A stretch of DNA of 64,000 nucleotides from Rhabdornis inornatus. Lineage: Eukaryota; Chordata; Aves; Passeriformes; Rhabdornithidae. The stretch spans positions 797,381 to 861,380 of the forward strand of contig VWZS01007432.1 of assembly GCA_013397075.1 (NCBI GenBank), in the 5' to 3' direction. Within the stretch, counting starts at the first letter, position 1. Each line of letters opens with the position of its first letter. Below the pieces are notes generated by a model. It did no database searches and was not told where the DNA came from. It worked only from the letters and a program-made list of their open reading frames with translations. The position numbers and the translations under genes were made by a program. Positions 10,958-25,685 of the stretch are shown in pieces.

Positions 10958-13900
10958 GGCTGTACAGACACTCTCTTTTTACATATCCCTGCCTGCTTGT
11001 CTAATGTTTTTACATTACTGAAGGCAGTGTGGGAGGCAGAAAGATGGGTCTGAGTGTGTAATGTAGCAACACTGGAATGAGAACTTCACAGAGAGCATAA
11101 ACTGAGGAGGACAACGGGGACTAATTGTATGAAATTCCTTTTATGCACACGTTCTTGAGTTTGAATAACTAGTATGTATTCAGCCTGCTGGATTAGAAGG
11201 CTTTGGCTCTGCATGTGTAGCATAGATGTTGCTCTCAAAATAGGAAAGGAACTCTTCCTCCTCCCACACTATTCCGGGTAAAATTGATTCAGTGCTGCAT
11301 TTTGCTCCTACTGAACCCCTAGTAAAGCACGTTTAGGCTTTACAGTTCTGTTTAGGCTGAATAGTTCATAGTGTTAGGGATATAAAATGCCACACTTTTT
11401 TAATAACCCACGTGCTGTTTTTGCTTCTTGATTGCTAGCTGTAAGAATCATTCACCCCAGACTTTGTAGACTCAAATCCCATGCCAGAACTTGGGTTTTT
11501 ACCTGCAAGATAATCCTTGCAGTGATATGCCTTTGTCCATAATGCATATTTCACTAAGTTTGTGCAGTCCCTCAAGCAGGGCAGGCACCCATCTTCTAAA
11601 CACCATCTTACAAATCCATGCAAAAAGTCTGAACTACACTTCACAGGGCTCCTCTCAGCCATCCTGCTACTGAAACAAGCCTTAATGTCAGAGGCGGTTT
11701 GAAATCACCTGAAGAACAGGTATGGGATTACTTTCCACTCATTCTATTAATGCTACCTGTTATATGTATAGCACCTATCACCTATCCAGTTCCCACAGGT
11801 GTTTTGTTACAAGTGCTTAGGTGTTGGGGTTTCATACCTCCCTACTTGAAAATACATTCTTGGGACACAGTGTTTTCCCTTGCTTTCCAGCTTTGTTCTC
11901 CCTGACTTCCATGGGAGTCTGTTCAAACTCTGGAAAACTGGGAGGGAAGAAACTTTGTGTTATGTGTCGTTCTTCTAATGCCATCATACTCAGAAATGCC
12001 CTTCCAAACTGAGAGAATTTAGGTAGAGGATCTTACTAAGAACAGCTGGGGAGCAAACAGAATAAGCTTCAGCTGGGTTTCCACAGCTTGGTTTGCCAGT
12101 TTTTAAGCAAGAAGAAAAATATTGCAGCAAAGGAGTACAGTGGTAATCCTAGTGCATTGGGTTGACACGTTGTTGGGTTCTAATAAGTTTCAAAATATGC
12201 AATAGACTGAATCCAGATCAGCAGAATGTAAATGGTGTCAGCATTTTAGGAGGGCTCCCTCCACCTGTCAGAAGACCTTGTGTTTAAGGCAGGTGTGCTC
12301 CAAACTGAGGATAGGCTGTGGAAGACTCTCTTCTCATAGTCTGCTTGGAGTTCTGCATTGATGGTAAGTCTCTTCTCCTAGCAGGAGTACCCTGAACTTT
12401 CTTCCCTTTTCTCCCAGGCTACTCCCATGTCAGTTTCCTAAAAGCTCTCCAAATTTTACACAGTGTGTGTTGAGAGGCCTCGCTGAAGAAGGGTAATCTC
12501 CAATGACTGATCTGTATGTTTATAGTCCTGTGTCTCAGGAAGATGGGCAGCTAAAGGCAGATGGGCACTGTCCTTATGAGAGCTGGTAAACTTCATGTTC
12601 TCCTGACTAGTCCCCTAAGTAAGTTGTAAGTCCTCTGACTTATGATGAAGTCTAATAAAGCTAAGAGAGCTGCTTATAGTTGTACTATATGCTGCTACCT
12701 TGTTTGCTTCTCAAAATCTCACTTTTTTGTTTTGATTTTTCTTTCATGTAACTTTTCTGCTGAATAGGTCTGATTTTCCTGGTTGGTGGAATGAATCTCT
12801 TGTCCAGCTGCTGAAAATCCTTGACTTCTCATGACTGACAGTGTGGGCATTCTGTCAGCTTCTCAGTGCTCTGTTCTGCTTGTTAGATAATTCATAATGT
12901 TAGGGAAAGAAGGCCACACTTTTAATAGTCATAGATACAGATCCATGTGTGATTACCATCCAGGTGACAAAGCCTGTTTCCTCAGTGTGGCTCACTTCAC
13001 TGTCTGCTGGGATTTCCAGGTAGACCTATTTGAAGATGCCTGAAAAATTGCCTACCCAGCCCAGACATGATTGTATGAGTAGTCCATTTGTTGGCTGTTT
13101 CCTGTCTAAATATTAGTGAAAGAAATTTATCTCCTTCAAGAAAAACAGGGATGAAAAAGAACAGGAGTACAAGTTCAAATCTCCAAAATACTGGACAGCA
13201 GTGTCAGGACATTAAAAGAAAGTGGTGAAATAATGATTAACTATTACTGTCATTGCACATTTTCCCAATATACTGTTTCCATGAAGAGACACACATCATT
13301 CCACCCCCGCAAATTTACAGGATTTGACTATTTTTCTGCCACTGAGGCTTGCATCACTTGCCAGCTCTCCTGCAGGCATGACCTGTTGTGAAATGAGGAA
13401 ATGTGTGGTGCATTTCTCCCTGCTGCCTCATCTATGGTTAAACCTATAGAAATCTGTGGAGGAAGCACAGGCACATTGCTCCTCTGACAGCCTTCTGCAC
13501 ATACAAGCTATTAATGACCATTGCGTTCCATGGGCAAAACCAGTCCTGGCAATTGCTTTGTGCACTTTATTTCATGGTGTAACAAGCAAGCATATTAGCT
13601 ATTTTTATTCAAACTCCCAGACATAAGTCAGTATGGCAAAGTGACTATGAAATGTCTGCATAGCTAAGTGAAAATACAGCTGCAGTTTAACACTAAATCT
13701 TTCTTCTACTTACTTGATATTGAGGGTTCAACCAATGATCATCTAATCTTTCTAACTGAGTCATGGTGAGGATTTTTAAGATTTAGCATTAAAATAGGTA
13801 GAATGTTCTTTTCAGTCACTGACTTTGTCTACTGTTTAAGTCAGCAATAAGGAGGTAATGCAGTAGGGGAGGTGGGTGGATAGGAAGAGGGGACTGCTTC

Positions 13901-14299
13901 GTGGTAAAGGTTCAGGTCTTGGCCTTGCAGAAGGCTTTGGGCCTATCTCTTTGAATATGCTGCTTAGTGGTAGGCACAGAAAAAAGCTGGATACAGTGAC
14001 ACTGTTAGCAAATGCTGGCTTAGAGAGATTGGTTGTTTTGGGAAATTTTAAATGCTGCCAAGCCCTTTGATAGTGGTTTTCCCACTTTTTTTCCATTTTA
14101 TTTTCCTTCCCCCTTTCCCCTGAAAGAGGCTGTCTACTTTGGCAGAAGAATGGCTTTCATGGCATGATGAATAATTTAAAAAAATGTAAGACTGTATTGA
14201 TGGTTTAAGTATTTTAGTATTTCAAAGCCAATAATTTGTCATGAATTAACTTGTGAGGAATGTTGGGCATATAAGTTTTTGTGTATGTACATGCTCAGC

Positions 14300-14336
14300 A
14301 TATACACATATATATATATATACACACATACATATC
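14300..14336 (+). repeat. TA/CA microsatellite
   Basis: Mixed TA and CA dinucleotide run with imperfect symmetry (CA-TA-CA). It is probably polymorphic and has no visible coding or RNA role. Confidence 0.85.
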
Positions 14337-17300
14337 TCAGTAATGACATGTGATCTTCAGTTCAATTTTGGTTAAAAAAATTTAAAAAAGAAAGAAAACA
14401 AACCTTTCAGTATAAGGTAGATATTAGAGATCTTAAGGAAAAAGGAGACATCACCTACTATGCCTTTTCCCTGACCTAGAACCTGCCTGATACTGGAGTA
14501 GATAAGTAGATATCCAGTAGTAGCATTTTTATATATCTTTGCTTAACTGAATTATTAAGCGCACTTACAAAAATCTTCATGTTATATCCACCAAAGTAAG
14601 GCATTTCTATTGAGTGCTTAGTATTTGGCTCAGCTTGTGGTACTGCTTTTCTATACAGTCATACCTTATGCTTACTTAGCTATTTATTACTTATTTACCT
14701 GTTTTTGTAATTTATGTAGTAAAATGAGAATATACAAGCCTAACTTCCTCCTTGAAATGTCTCTCCCTTTCACATGTCAGTTGTACATGAAAGCACAGCT
14801 GGAGTAGTCTCTCCATTGGCAGAAAATAGCATTACTCTTTCTTTGAGGTGAAGTGGGATGGGTGTCAAGTAGATCAGCTGCTTTGGGACAAGGTGTAGAT
14901 AAAGAAGTTGAACCACCAACGTGTAGCCACATCCTTCAGCTTCTCCAACAGCAGTAAAATGGGCTTCCTTGAATTCCAAATTCTGCACATTTTGTTCTGA
15001 TTTATGTTTAGACGGTTAACTTGAAATGTAGTTCTATTTTCTGATGTCTGTGGACAGAGCTGTGATCCTTCTGCTTTTACTCAAAATGCAATTAAATTGC
15101 ACTACAGTGGAAAAATACTCAGGCTTATCACTTTCTCAAGCTGAAGTTTCAAACAGTTTATCCAGTTTCAAAAGCTGTGTTCTATAAAGGTCAACTTCTC
15201 TCATAGTGAAAATGCTAGAAAAGGAGGATGTGTGTGAGGAAAAGAACTGGAGAGAGAGAAAGGACAGGGCCCAATAGAAAGAAGAGGTATTGATCAGATG
15301 TTGTGAAAATATACCTATGTAGGTTAAATAAAGGAAAAAGAAAAGAAAAAGGTAGAGTTAACAGAGATTAAAAGCATTTTTAAGAAGGAAGAAAAGTTCT
15401 GCACTAGTTGCACATGAAAATGACATTTCATTTAAATCACAAACTGTAATTCTAATGTCTGTTCCGTCTGACAACAGAGTAGGATCATTCCACTTTGGTT
15501 GATAGTGCTAGGCTTGTAGGAATAGATAAGGGAAGAGTTATTTTCTGTGTGTATGAGGAGAAGTCTTTTTGACAGGCTGTCTAAGTAAAGTCTAATGACA
15601 AGTTGTAGGAAGTACAGGAAAAGTGTAATTTCTAATAGGTTCACAGTAGTAAGTGCTATTTGTATGTATAGAAAATATCTTCTGAAGATTGTTAAACAGT
15701 TTTTTTGATTTATAATTTGTGTAACTGAAGATACACCTTAAAAACTAGAAATGTGTGAGATTATGTGGTGGCTTTTGAGAAAATAACATTGTGTGGGTTT
15801 GTATATTTGGTCTTTATCACTAGAGATTTATAAATATTTAAGAATGAGTTGATTTCAAAACTTTTCGTTATAGACCATATTTTCATGTTGAAAATTTTTA
15901 AGGTTCACAGGCTTAAGCTTCAAATAGCATGCTCCTGAGTCCACATAAAGACATGTCTTTCAGTGCAACTGAGAGGATGGGAAGAAGTGTGGAAAATGAT
16001 CTGTCTGAATACTTCTGTTGTGAGTTGCTGTTTTTCTTCATGCTGTTAGTAATTTATTGTTGGCACTTTTAAGATCTGGTATGTATGGAGTTATTCTAGA
16101 CAAGAGAGAAACTTAGGTTGAAGAAAAAATTTGGCAAATTCTGTGTTTACTTCTAGAATATGTTGAGTACAAGAGGCTGATATCCTCTAAATACATTGTA
16201 GGTACAAATGTGCCAGCTCCCCCAGGCCCTTGCTGTTTGTCTTCTAACGTTTTGGGGTTATACTAAGTGCTGCCATTGATGGGGGCGCTTTGTAAGTACA
16301 AGCAGTCAGGGCCCCAAGGACCCTTAACCTAAATACACAAAGCAGAAGAACAGCAGCTAAAGACTATTGACAAAGTGTCTTTTTCCAGCTGGGTGCGTAG
16401 GAAAGGTTACCATGTCTGGCTGCTTGACCCAGTCCCTCTGCCTGTAGCTGCAAACTACCCTGCTGCTTAGGGTAGTTTGTATGACTGTTCATACTTCACT
16501 CAAGGCCAAGTCAGGGAATAAACTCACAAGTAGCCTATTTTCTTTGTGTTTGGTTTGAAGCAGACCAAAAATCCATCATACTGTTTGCTCCATAGACTCT
16601 AGGTGGTTGTTTGCCAGACCTTAAATTACCTACCTTCTTAAAATCTTAGAAGTAAAATACTTTGTAGACTGTCTTTTCTTTTCTTCAGTGTTCTGCCCAA
16701 CTGGCTATTACCCTTGTTGATCAAAAGAAGTGGGTTCAGTCACAGTAAAAGTGGAATTAGAGAGCATTAGCATGGATCTGCTGAAAGTAGTGGAGTTCTC
16801 TCTCTCACATGAGGATAGCACAGAGTGCATTTCTGAGGCAAGTAATACCAAAGCTTTGCAGATACTGAGATTCTTTCTTGTCTTCCCAGCCACTGTCTTT
16901 TCAAACTCACTCTTTTAATGGCTGTCAGGATCCCACAGCGAGCCAGAGCTGGGAACCAGAAATGCTTGAAGATTGTCTGGCTGTGGTTTACTGCTGCATT
17001 TTTTATTCTACTTGGTTGTCCAGTTGGTTTGTGACTGATGTAGCTCTTTGAGTCAGCTCGCTGGATTAACGTGTGAGCTGGCATGAGGGCCTCGGGTGCT
17101 CACTGGCAGTCCTGACTTTGCTTGTTTTAAGCTGCCGTGGTATGTACCCCCTCAAGCTTGTCTTAGGCAGAGGAAGCAAGAAGTATATTCATGACATGGA
17201 TTTACCCACTGGAAACCAAGGCTGGAGCCATTGATTCTGGCTATTAAGCTGATTGTTTGCCACTGTGCATTCAAGTTGGCTTGGCTTGGCTTCCCAGGGC

Positions 17301-17399
17301 TCCAGGAGATTTGTGCTCCGTTGGAAACTCTTGTCTGCCACCTGACAAGTTTAGAGCTTGGGTTCTGTCAGGCTGCTTTTGCTCTAAAACATGGCCAGG

Positions 17400-17482
17400 A
17401 CATAGACATATATGTATGTGTGTTTTCGTGTATACACCCACACACAAACCGTGTACATGAACATGCACATGTGTATATGTAC
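17400..17482 (+). repeat. Imperfect TG/CA and TA-rich microsatellite
   Basis: TG/TA-rich text (tatatgtatgtgtg) followed within about 20 bp by CA-rich text (cacccacacacaaac) and more alternating purine-pyrimidine steps. The two parts are roughly complementary, so a weak hairpin is possible. Looks like an aged dinucleotide array. Confidence 0.6.
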
Positions 17483-18265
17483 CTATAAACTCTCTTCAGA
17501 GCAGCTTATATCTTATAAAGCTTTCACTCAATGTGACTCTTCTTTTTGTTTTTTTGATGGCTTATATGATAAGAAAAGCAATTAATTAGCAAGCAGAACA
17601 AAATAGCTTTGCAGATGATAAGGCTTCTTAGGCTCTTTCTAGGAATAATGAATTGAGAAAATCTGGATACTGTAGTAGGTAGTTTTAGTGGTCATAGCTT
17701 TCCGAAGTAGGCAGGTAAATTTTGTACATTTGGTATGTTATGGTGTATCTGTCTGATCAGAAAGCACAAGCATATTCATTACTTGGTCTTTCAAAGGAAA
17801 GTGAAATAAAAACCTCTTCCCACTGGAAACTTGAAAGCATTTCTTTTATATCATACTTGTTTGGTAAAATGAAAAATCTTTCTGCTTTGAGAATGGATAG
17901 CTAGTAATGTCTATTCATTTTTTTACCCTGGGTTTGTTTTTTTTTTTCCTTCTCATATTAATTTAAATGGTGCCAGTGTGTTCAGAGTTGTCATTTTTCT
18001 CACTTGTTAATAGCTTGTGTCATCTCTGCCCACTGTTCTGGGGGAAGTGTTGATTAAACCTACAACTACATTTAGCACTCCCATTCCTTTTCAAGTGGTG
18101 GTGTCTGATTTCTTTTTAATCCTAATGCTGTATTTTTATATAGTTTCAATCTCAGTCATTTGGGGGTTTTGAGTGTTCCTTACATTTACTCTAAGTAATA
18201 GCATAGTGATGCCAGGATCTTGTTCTTGGAGTCCTGCCCGGAGTAAAACGATTCTGCAGGTTCAG

Positions 18266-18287
18266 CTGGAGCTCTGCAGAGCTCCAG
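18266..18287. repeat. 22-bp perfect palindrome
   Basis: Two 11-bp halves, CTGGAGCTCTG and CAGAGCTCCAG, join with no spacer, so both strands read the same. It holds two SacI-type GAGCTC cores and a central PstI-type CTGCAG. Intronic, with no associated gene. Confidence 0.9.
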
Positions 18288-21200
18288 GCGCTGTATGGCA
18301 CTGCTCTAGTGGGATGGCATCCACGCTGGAAGAGATGGTGTTGCAGAAGATCCTGTCTTGTGCAGATGGGAATCCAGAACATCCTACTGGTGAACCTGCC
18401 ATCCCTACAGCACATTGGGACTAGTCATGTTACTGGTGACATTTTGTCAGCTGAAGGCTTTTGTCATTCAGGGAAGAGACTTTTTTTTTTTTCCCCTGCC
18501 AGACCATGAAGACTGCATTTTGCTGACTTGTGCCACATTTGCATGTGGGTTTGTGCAAACCAGTCAACTAAAGTAGCCTGTCTGTCATGTCAGCACAGTT
18601 CTGCCCTCCAAATGCAAATCTAAAGTGGTTAATTCCCAATGGCTTCATCCAATGTTGTTACTATCAACAGACACATCAATTTGGGGGTTTTTTTTCCCCT
18701 CTGCTACTCCTCTGAAGGTTTTTTCCCATCTCCTCAGGTAGGGAATGGGTGCATATGGTTGTAAATACTACATTTATCTTAAAATTTAGATTTTTTTAAA
18801 AAAACTTTTTCCTATAGACTTCAAAGTGAGCTTTCTAGAAATTCCACATAAAATCCCTTCAAGCGATGGAGTTGACATGCTCAAAGACACATGAGCAAAT
18901 TTAATGGTGGGTTTGGGAGAGAAGGGTGGTTCTGGGTTCTCCCTAATTTCTTGCCATATCCTCCTTTGTGCCTGTCATAAGGTCTGTTGGGGGCTTCGTG
19001 TGGCTGCTTTTAACTTACTTGTTCTGGTACTGAAGTTTTGCAATCTTTCTGTCTGTCTTTTCCTTCTTTTCTGTGATGCATAGCACTTTCTACAAACACT
19101 TTGTACCTATGCTGAAGTAGCTTGCTTTAGTGACCATTGCATATTTCTATTTTCTGCTCAACCCTTAAATACTTAATCCCCTCATAAGTGTTGAGAACAT
19201 GGTGGCTTATTCCTAGTTAGTACATTTTTTTCCCTCTTCTTCTGCTGTGTCAGTCCTGACTTAATCCATCTTGAATTTACCTTTTGCCAGCACCCTGTGC
19301 AGGAGAGGCCCTTGCAAAGAAACCTGTTTTTGCTTTCTCAGTTGTTATTATTATACAGTTGCTAACATCAAATTTAATTACACTCTTCAATTTTTGTGCA
19401 TCAGCTCTTAGGATTTTTCTTTTATCTGACACTTTCCATTCTTAAAAGTTTTTGTTTTTTTTTTTCCTTTTTTTTCTATCTGCTGTTACTTATACTGCTT
19501 TCTGTTTCTTTACCGAGGCTTTGATTCACATTTTTCTGCGATATGCTCATTTGGCCTGTGTAACCTCACGAAAATGTTACCATTTCAACATAATGACTCT
19601 TTTCTTTCATGGCTTCCTGTTCCCTTTCCTTGTGAAGTGGTATGTATACCTTCCACAACTTCCAGACTCAGCTGGGAGCTAAACACGCAGCTTTTCATTT
19701 CCTCTCCCTCCTTGAATTGAGGATCTTTTGGACCAATCTGTGGTGTCTTAACCACCATTTCTGAAGCACAGCAGCATGGCAGGGGTTCTGGTGGGAGCTC
19801 TTCCAGGAGTGTGGTGAACTGGTTGTGTTATGGGCACTGTCATTCAGCAGTGAGCTGATGCAAACAGTGACCTGCCTTTCTATATTTCCATATAACATAT
19901 TGTAAGATTCTTCTCGTGAGGAGCAGGGGAAAAGCTTATTTTCCTATTGCCAGGTAGAGAACAAACCCAGAACAAAAAATGTCCCTTGGCATGACCTGCA
20001 GTGGTTCAATGGCTAAATTGAAATGTAGATTCTCCATCAAATTAAATTCCTCTTGCGCTTGGCATGGTATTTCCCTTACTTCCTTCTCTAAACAGAATTG
20101 GCTGGGCTCTTCCCCCTTTTCCACAGTAACTGTGATTCCTTGTTTAGTTTGTGGGAATTGCAAGAGCTCTGATGTTTTTCTGAATTAAAGATGCCAGATT
20201 CGTAGTGATTTCTTCCTCCTTCCTGTTGTTCCTCCCTTCCTCCCCTGACGGACTCTCTTGGGGATTGGTTTGTTTTTATTTTCCCCTAGGAGAAGGCTTT
20301 TCCTCATCAGTGTTCATGGCAACTTATGGTTCCTTGTGTACAGAGGGCTTCAGTTGACTTCAGTGCCATTTCAGCAATGGAACTAAGGAAGGCTGGCTAC
20401 ACTAGAGTGGACTCTGTTTCTGTTTCAGCTGTGTTCATTTCATTGAGGGAGCATGATCCTCTAAATTCCTTCTGGAGAGGTTTCCATTTTGAGATACACT
20501 CTGTCCGGAATGACACAGCATCTCTACAGCCACAAAGTGTTATGAAATGCTGAACACAGAGGCCTTGCTATCAAAATACTTGTTTCTTCATCTTATTTTG
20601 ATCACTGTTGTGAGAAGGAATGATTAAGAAGTTTTGCTCCAGAAGCAGAGAAAACGTATTGGAGCTTGCATCTTTTTTCTCCAAAATCAGTGCTGTCTTG
20701 ATACCAAATTATTCAAAAACAAGTTGTAATGAAAATATCCTAAAATCCTCAGCTTTAGCTTGGTTGTATCACATACTTGGTAAAACTCCAAAGTGGTAAA
20801 TAACTTGGTTATTTTCTTTGTGGAGTACTAATCTTGTTTGCTTTGGCATGTAAAACCAAAGACACAGCTTATTTTTACTTAGCGTACACTTCTTTTAGAG
20901 TATCCCTTCCATGCAGTATTAAAGAGATTTATTACAGAACCCAGGAGGCCAATCACAGACCATGGACTGCTGTGTTCGGTGGTCCCAGAAGCAAAGTGTT
21001 CACCTAGGAAGTTCTGGTCAGCACAAATAGTCTTAGTACTGACACCAAAGTCCTTGGAGACAGTTCAGCAAACAGTGGTTTGGAGGGAGTGTGACACAGG
21101 TGGTGGTCTCATGTTGTGTTATATGGCTTAAGAAGAAAATAAAGATGCATCCGGTCAAAGAACAGGTCTCAAAAATTACATTTGCTGCAGTGTATAGGTG

Positions 21201-24200
21201 TGAGCAGCATTGTTAAGGCAAAAAGAAGCATTTCTGTGCTACTAGAGAAGAGATCATGTGCCTACGTGAGCATTTCTCATCCTTCTGCATGGTTTGAAGT
21301 GTCTTAGGATGAAGTAGAAAAATAAGAAGAACTCTGACTTCAATGTAGAAGTATGGGGAGAAATCCATCATGTAAGATGGTGTAAGAGTAGAAAACTGAA
21401 AAAGGGGAGCCTGTTGGCTGCAGCAGGTAGTTGAATTCCTTCAGGAGGCTACTGGAAATTTTCTAAACATGCACTGACTTGATTTGAAGGTGAAACCATT
21501 ACCTAGTGCCGCATTTTTCTAGACCGGCCATCAGTTAATCATGTTTTCTTTCTGTCACTGCTTTTATTGCAATGTGTGGTGGTTAAAATCCAGGAGAAAG
21601 TGTAATGACATCTTAAATTGCCTGTCTTTTCAGTTACTTCTGTTAAAAGCAAGAATTAATTTTTGTTTATGATGCCAGCAGTTGGCATGCACAAGATGAC
21701 ATTTTCAAAGTAAGTCTTTAACAAAGAAACCCACATTTTTTTCTGTAACTTCTGGTCTTTTTTTTCTTTTGAGACTGTATTACAAGCACTACTGGTTTTC
21801 TTAACGTATGATTAGGTTTGCTGTAGAGGTTTTAACAGAGCTAAATTTTGAGACACCAGTCTGAGATGAGCTGAGCTGTCACGGTGATTGGTTTACACCT
21901 GATGGTTCCTGGCAATCCCTAAAACATTACATGTAAAGTTGTTTCTTCTCTATCAGGACAAATCCCTTGACCACTGTTGTTGCTGTGTTATCTTGGGAAC
22001 TTCGTGCACATGATGTGTGTTGAATGGAGATTTATTTTCAGGGTGTTGGTTTTCTTGAAAACTCAAAGCTACAACAAATGGCCGAGTCTTCTGATTGGAC
22101 TTTCGGATGTGACTGTGTCTTTTCAGGTACTAATATGTAATGCTGGGTGTTCACTGAACAGTTTGTATATGATGCCACAGATTTATTTATCTCTTAGTGA
22201 GGATGTCAACCTCAAACAATTTAGCTATATTTATAGTTTTATAGCAGATTAAATAACTCCTTGGGATTAAAAAATTAAAATCAAATCACAGTGGATCATG
22301 ATGACAAAATAAATAGGGTAACAAAATTACCAGACCTTCCAGGAGGCTTAATCTCTTGTTCTTTATGGTTTACTTGAAACTGTGAATCATAAAAGGTGGC
22401 CCAGCATTGCTCTTCTCCGTAATTATTTAACTTTAAGGTTTTCTTAATTGTTGTGAGACAGTCAGAAGATGCCTATCTCAGCAAACCTGATGGCACTGTT
22501 ACCTCCAGGCTGCTCTCTCTGTGAAGTTCCAAATGCTTCTGCCATGGTGGATGCATCACCATTCCTGCTTGGGGCATCAGTAGTCTAGAGGTGGATTTTG
22601 CAATTTTGTCTGTGTCTGAAACTGCTGGTACTCTAATTGCTGGGTTCAGACACGGAACTTGCTCCTTAGAAAAGCTTTCTCGGGGATAGACCTGAATGTA
22701 TTTGAATGTCTGAAAAAGGCAGGGGTTGGGTGGAGTACCATGGGAATTGCCTTTAGCGTTGCTGGATGGATATACAGCCTGTGAAAGGCCTCAGGAGGAT
22801 TTGACCATGCCTTAAAAATACAAAAAGAAGGCACCCATATTCAAATTCTTAGTCTGGTCCTCTGTGATCATTTATCCCTAAAAAGAAACATGAGTTTTAA
22901 GTCAGTAAATCTTTCACTTGATGTCAGTTGTTCACCAAAAGAATTTTGGATATGACTATGATTTTTTTCAAGCTAGACATCTTAAAAGATACTTATCTAG
23001 ACTATTCATTGCCCTGTCTGAGAGCCACTGCTTTAAGTTGTAGGTGTTAAATGCAGTAGTAGGTGCCAAGTGTAGTGGAGCAGGCCATTTTACTGCACAT
23101 CTCTATCTTTGTTGAGTTGGGACAGGGTGAGTGTTTTTTCAGATGTTCTTCTTGGCGCTGGTGAACTCTGTCTGTTTATTCCTTTTGGAAGAAAGACCTC
23201 AAATGCTTTTAAGTAGCTCATATAGAGAAGGATTATGCTTTTTCTGTGGTTTCAAGCTCAGATGCTGGTAGCAAAGGTATTTTCATTGGGCAGGCAGAGA
23301 GAGAAGCTGATGTTCCAGGGTAGATCTGTACTACTTAAATTGCTATCTGAAGTAGGGCAGTTTCCCTGGGGAGTCCTTTTCTTGTTTGTGAAGGGCTAAA
23401 GGTACAGCAAGACACAGTTTCTTCCCTGCTGCTTTCTTCATACCAGTCTACCTGAAGCAGAGTTGCTCTGGCTCTAAAGTTGTCATTAAGCTTCCTAAGA
23501 ATACTTTTATTAACTGTAATTGTCTGTACAGTTTGACAAGATTAGCAAAGCATGGAGAGCACTTGCTACTGTTAGTTTTTTCTTTTAATGACAAAGTTCT
23601 TTGGATTTGGCACAGTCTGTCTGCTGCAAACTTCTGAAGTACAAACAGTGAGGGCTTGGCAAGCAGTACAGCACTGGCAGGAGGATGTTTGGGCCAAGGA
23701 CTCATAGCCAAGCTCTTACCTTTTTGCATAAGATTGTCTTTAACGGGAATGCAAAGGAGATGGGATTGCGGTTAAATAATTACTCCTTGATTGAGTGAAC
23801 AGCCCCGAGGAAGGTGCTCATGTGATGAGTGTCCCTATTGTGCTGTGTAAGAACAAGGATGCTGTGCTGAGACTGTGAGCAATCATCACTCTGGGGCTGG
23901 CTCATACCTGACTCCACAGACCTGTGCTGAAAGGCATTTTTGACTTGAATTTTACCTCAAACACAAAAATCCATGGCAGTCCAGCATATGGGACAATACT
24001 GTACTTCAGACTGTGCAGCAGGACTTTGGACCTTCATGCCCAGCCACCATCCATTTATACCAGTGGAGCGAGAATTCTATGTGGCCAAGTTCCCTTTTCC
24101 CATCCAAGCAGCACATACTTTGTTTAAAGCCAAAGGTGTATCACCTCCTGGGGAATACTGTACATTTTATAGATTAGTTTCTGGTGGCTGGGTTCATCTT

Positions 24201-25621
24201 CTTGGAGCACTAGGGTATTTTTCCTCTCCTTCAGTTATTCCAGCACACTTCTCACTCAATTCCATACACAGCCCCCGCTGTCTGCAGCGACCTGTTTGTG
24301 CTGGTGGCAAGTTTATTTTCCATCCCTTACACTCTTTGTGTATCTGAGCAGGAGTAATAACACAAGCTGAGAGATCTCTGCCTTGTCCAGTGTTTGGTAC
24401 TGTAGTAGTGGCAGCAATTGCTGAACAAATCATTCTGGATGTGGCAGTCTGGGACAGTGCAGCTGGAGATGCTCAGCCTAGTCCATCTGCCCTACACTAT
24501 GGATTGCCATGGAGGAAAGGTTTAGCTTGGGTATGGAAAGCTCCGTAGCTGTGCCACGAGGTGAACTTGCATAAATAAACCCTCCTTTTTATCAAGGCTG
24601 GCTTGAGCACCACACTGGTGGTTTGGCTCAGAGGTAGTTCATGAGTCTTAGATTTAAGCAATTTCCCTGCATGTTCTCCCTGCATCAAAGCATGCATGGA
24701 ATATCAGAATACTTTAGCTGCCAAAACCATTTAAAAAACCCCTAAAACCTGCAGCCTCTCGCTTTTTCACTAAAATTCATGGATATGGCCTTAAGCATAC
24801 CTTTGATGCCAGGTGGTCTCCCTGCCAAACCTAAAGCTGGTTTCAGTAAGGTCTTATGTGGTTATGCTTTTTCAGTAGAGTGCCAGAAAGCTAAACCTTG
24901 GCAAGACTCTGCTTTAACCTGATGGTGAGAAAAAGTTTAGGAAGAATGCTTTAGTCCTGGATAGTCACTGTAGACACAGGTAGCCTAGATACATTTTCTT
25001 CCAAATCATAGGTTTTATTTATTTTGCCTCTTCCAAGGTAGTCTAATCTACATTAAAACGTAGCTAGATGTTCTAAAGAATTATTTGGATTTGTGCTTGA
25101 TTTTTCCCATCTCCCAGGTTGTGGATCACTTGCCTTTGGAAGCACGTGGTGCAGGCATTCCTGCTCTGACTTGAGCTGGGTGGTGTGGCTGTAGAGGAAG
25201 AAGCCTGAAGAGGGTGGGAGGAGCACTTCTCCTTCCCCCCTTTCCTGGTGACCTCCACTTCTGTGCGTGTGCTCAGCTCTCTTCCTGCACATTTTGACCC
25301 GTGCTAGAATCCTATCAGAGAGGGCAGTTGCAGTCAGGGATGAAGTCTTTGCTGGGAAAGATTTCTTGCCTTAGTCGGCACATCTGAAATGCTTTTGGTG
25401 TTCGTTGGTAGGAATTGGCTCCTTTTACTCTATGGTTTAAAGCACCAGGGTTAAGCTTTTCATGCCACTGAGTGTTCCTGGGGAGAACCTAACTGGGGCA
25501 AACCAGTTCCAGCTAACATTTCTTTGCAATTCAAATAAAGTTTAAAAAATGAGCAAAATGACCCCAGGTAACAAACACATCAACTACATCTATCTCTGTC
25601 ATGACTTTATAAAGGTAAATG

Positions 25622-25685
25622 TGCTTAATCTCACTTGCTATCTTTGTCAAATATGCTTAATCTCACCTACTGTCTTTTTCACTGC
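25622..25685 (+). repeat. Two-copy tandem repeat, period about 32 bp
   Basis: TGCTTAATCTCAC starts at 25622 and again at 25654, each copy followed by a similar ctatctttgtc / ctgtctttttc tail. This is a small diverged local duplication. Confidence 0.75.

Noticed and set aside
23973..24347. 124-codon + strand frame that could be a processed pseudogene
   Set aside because: I could not match it to any protein family, and an overlapping second frame is open as well. There is no poly-A tail nearby.
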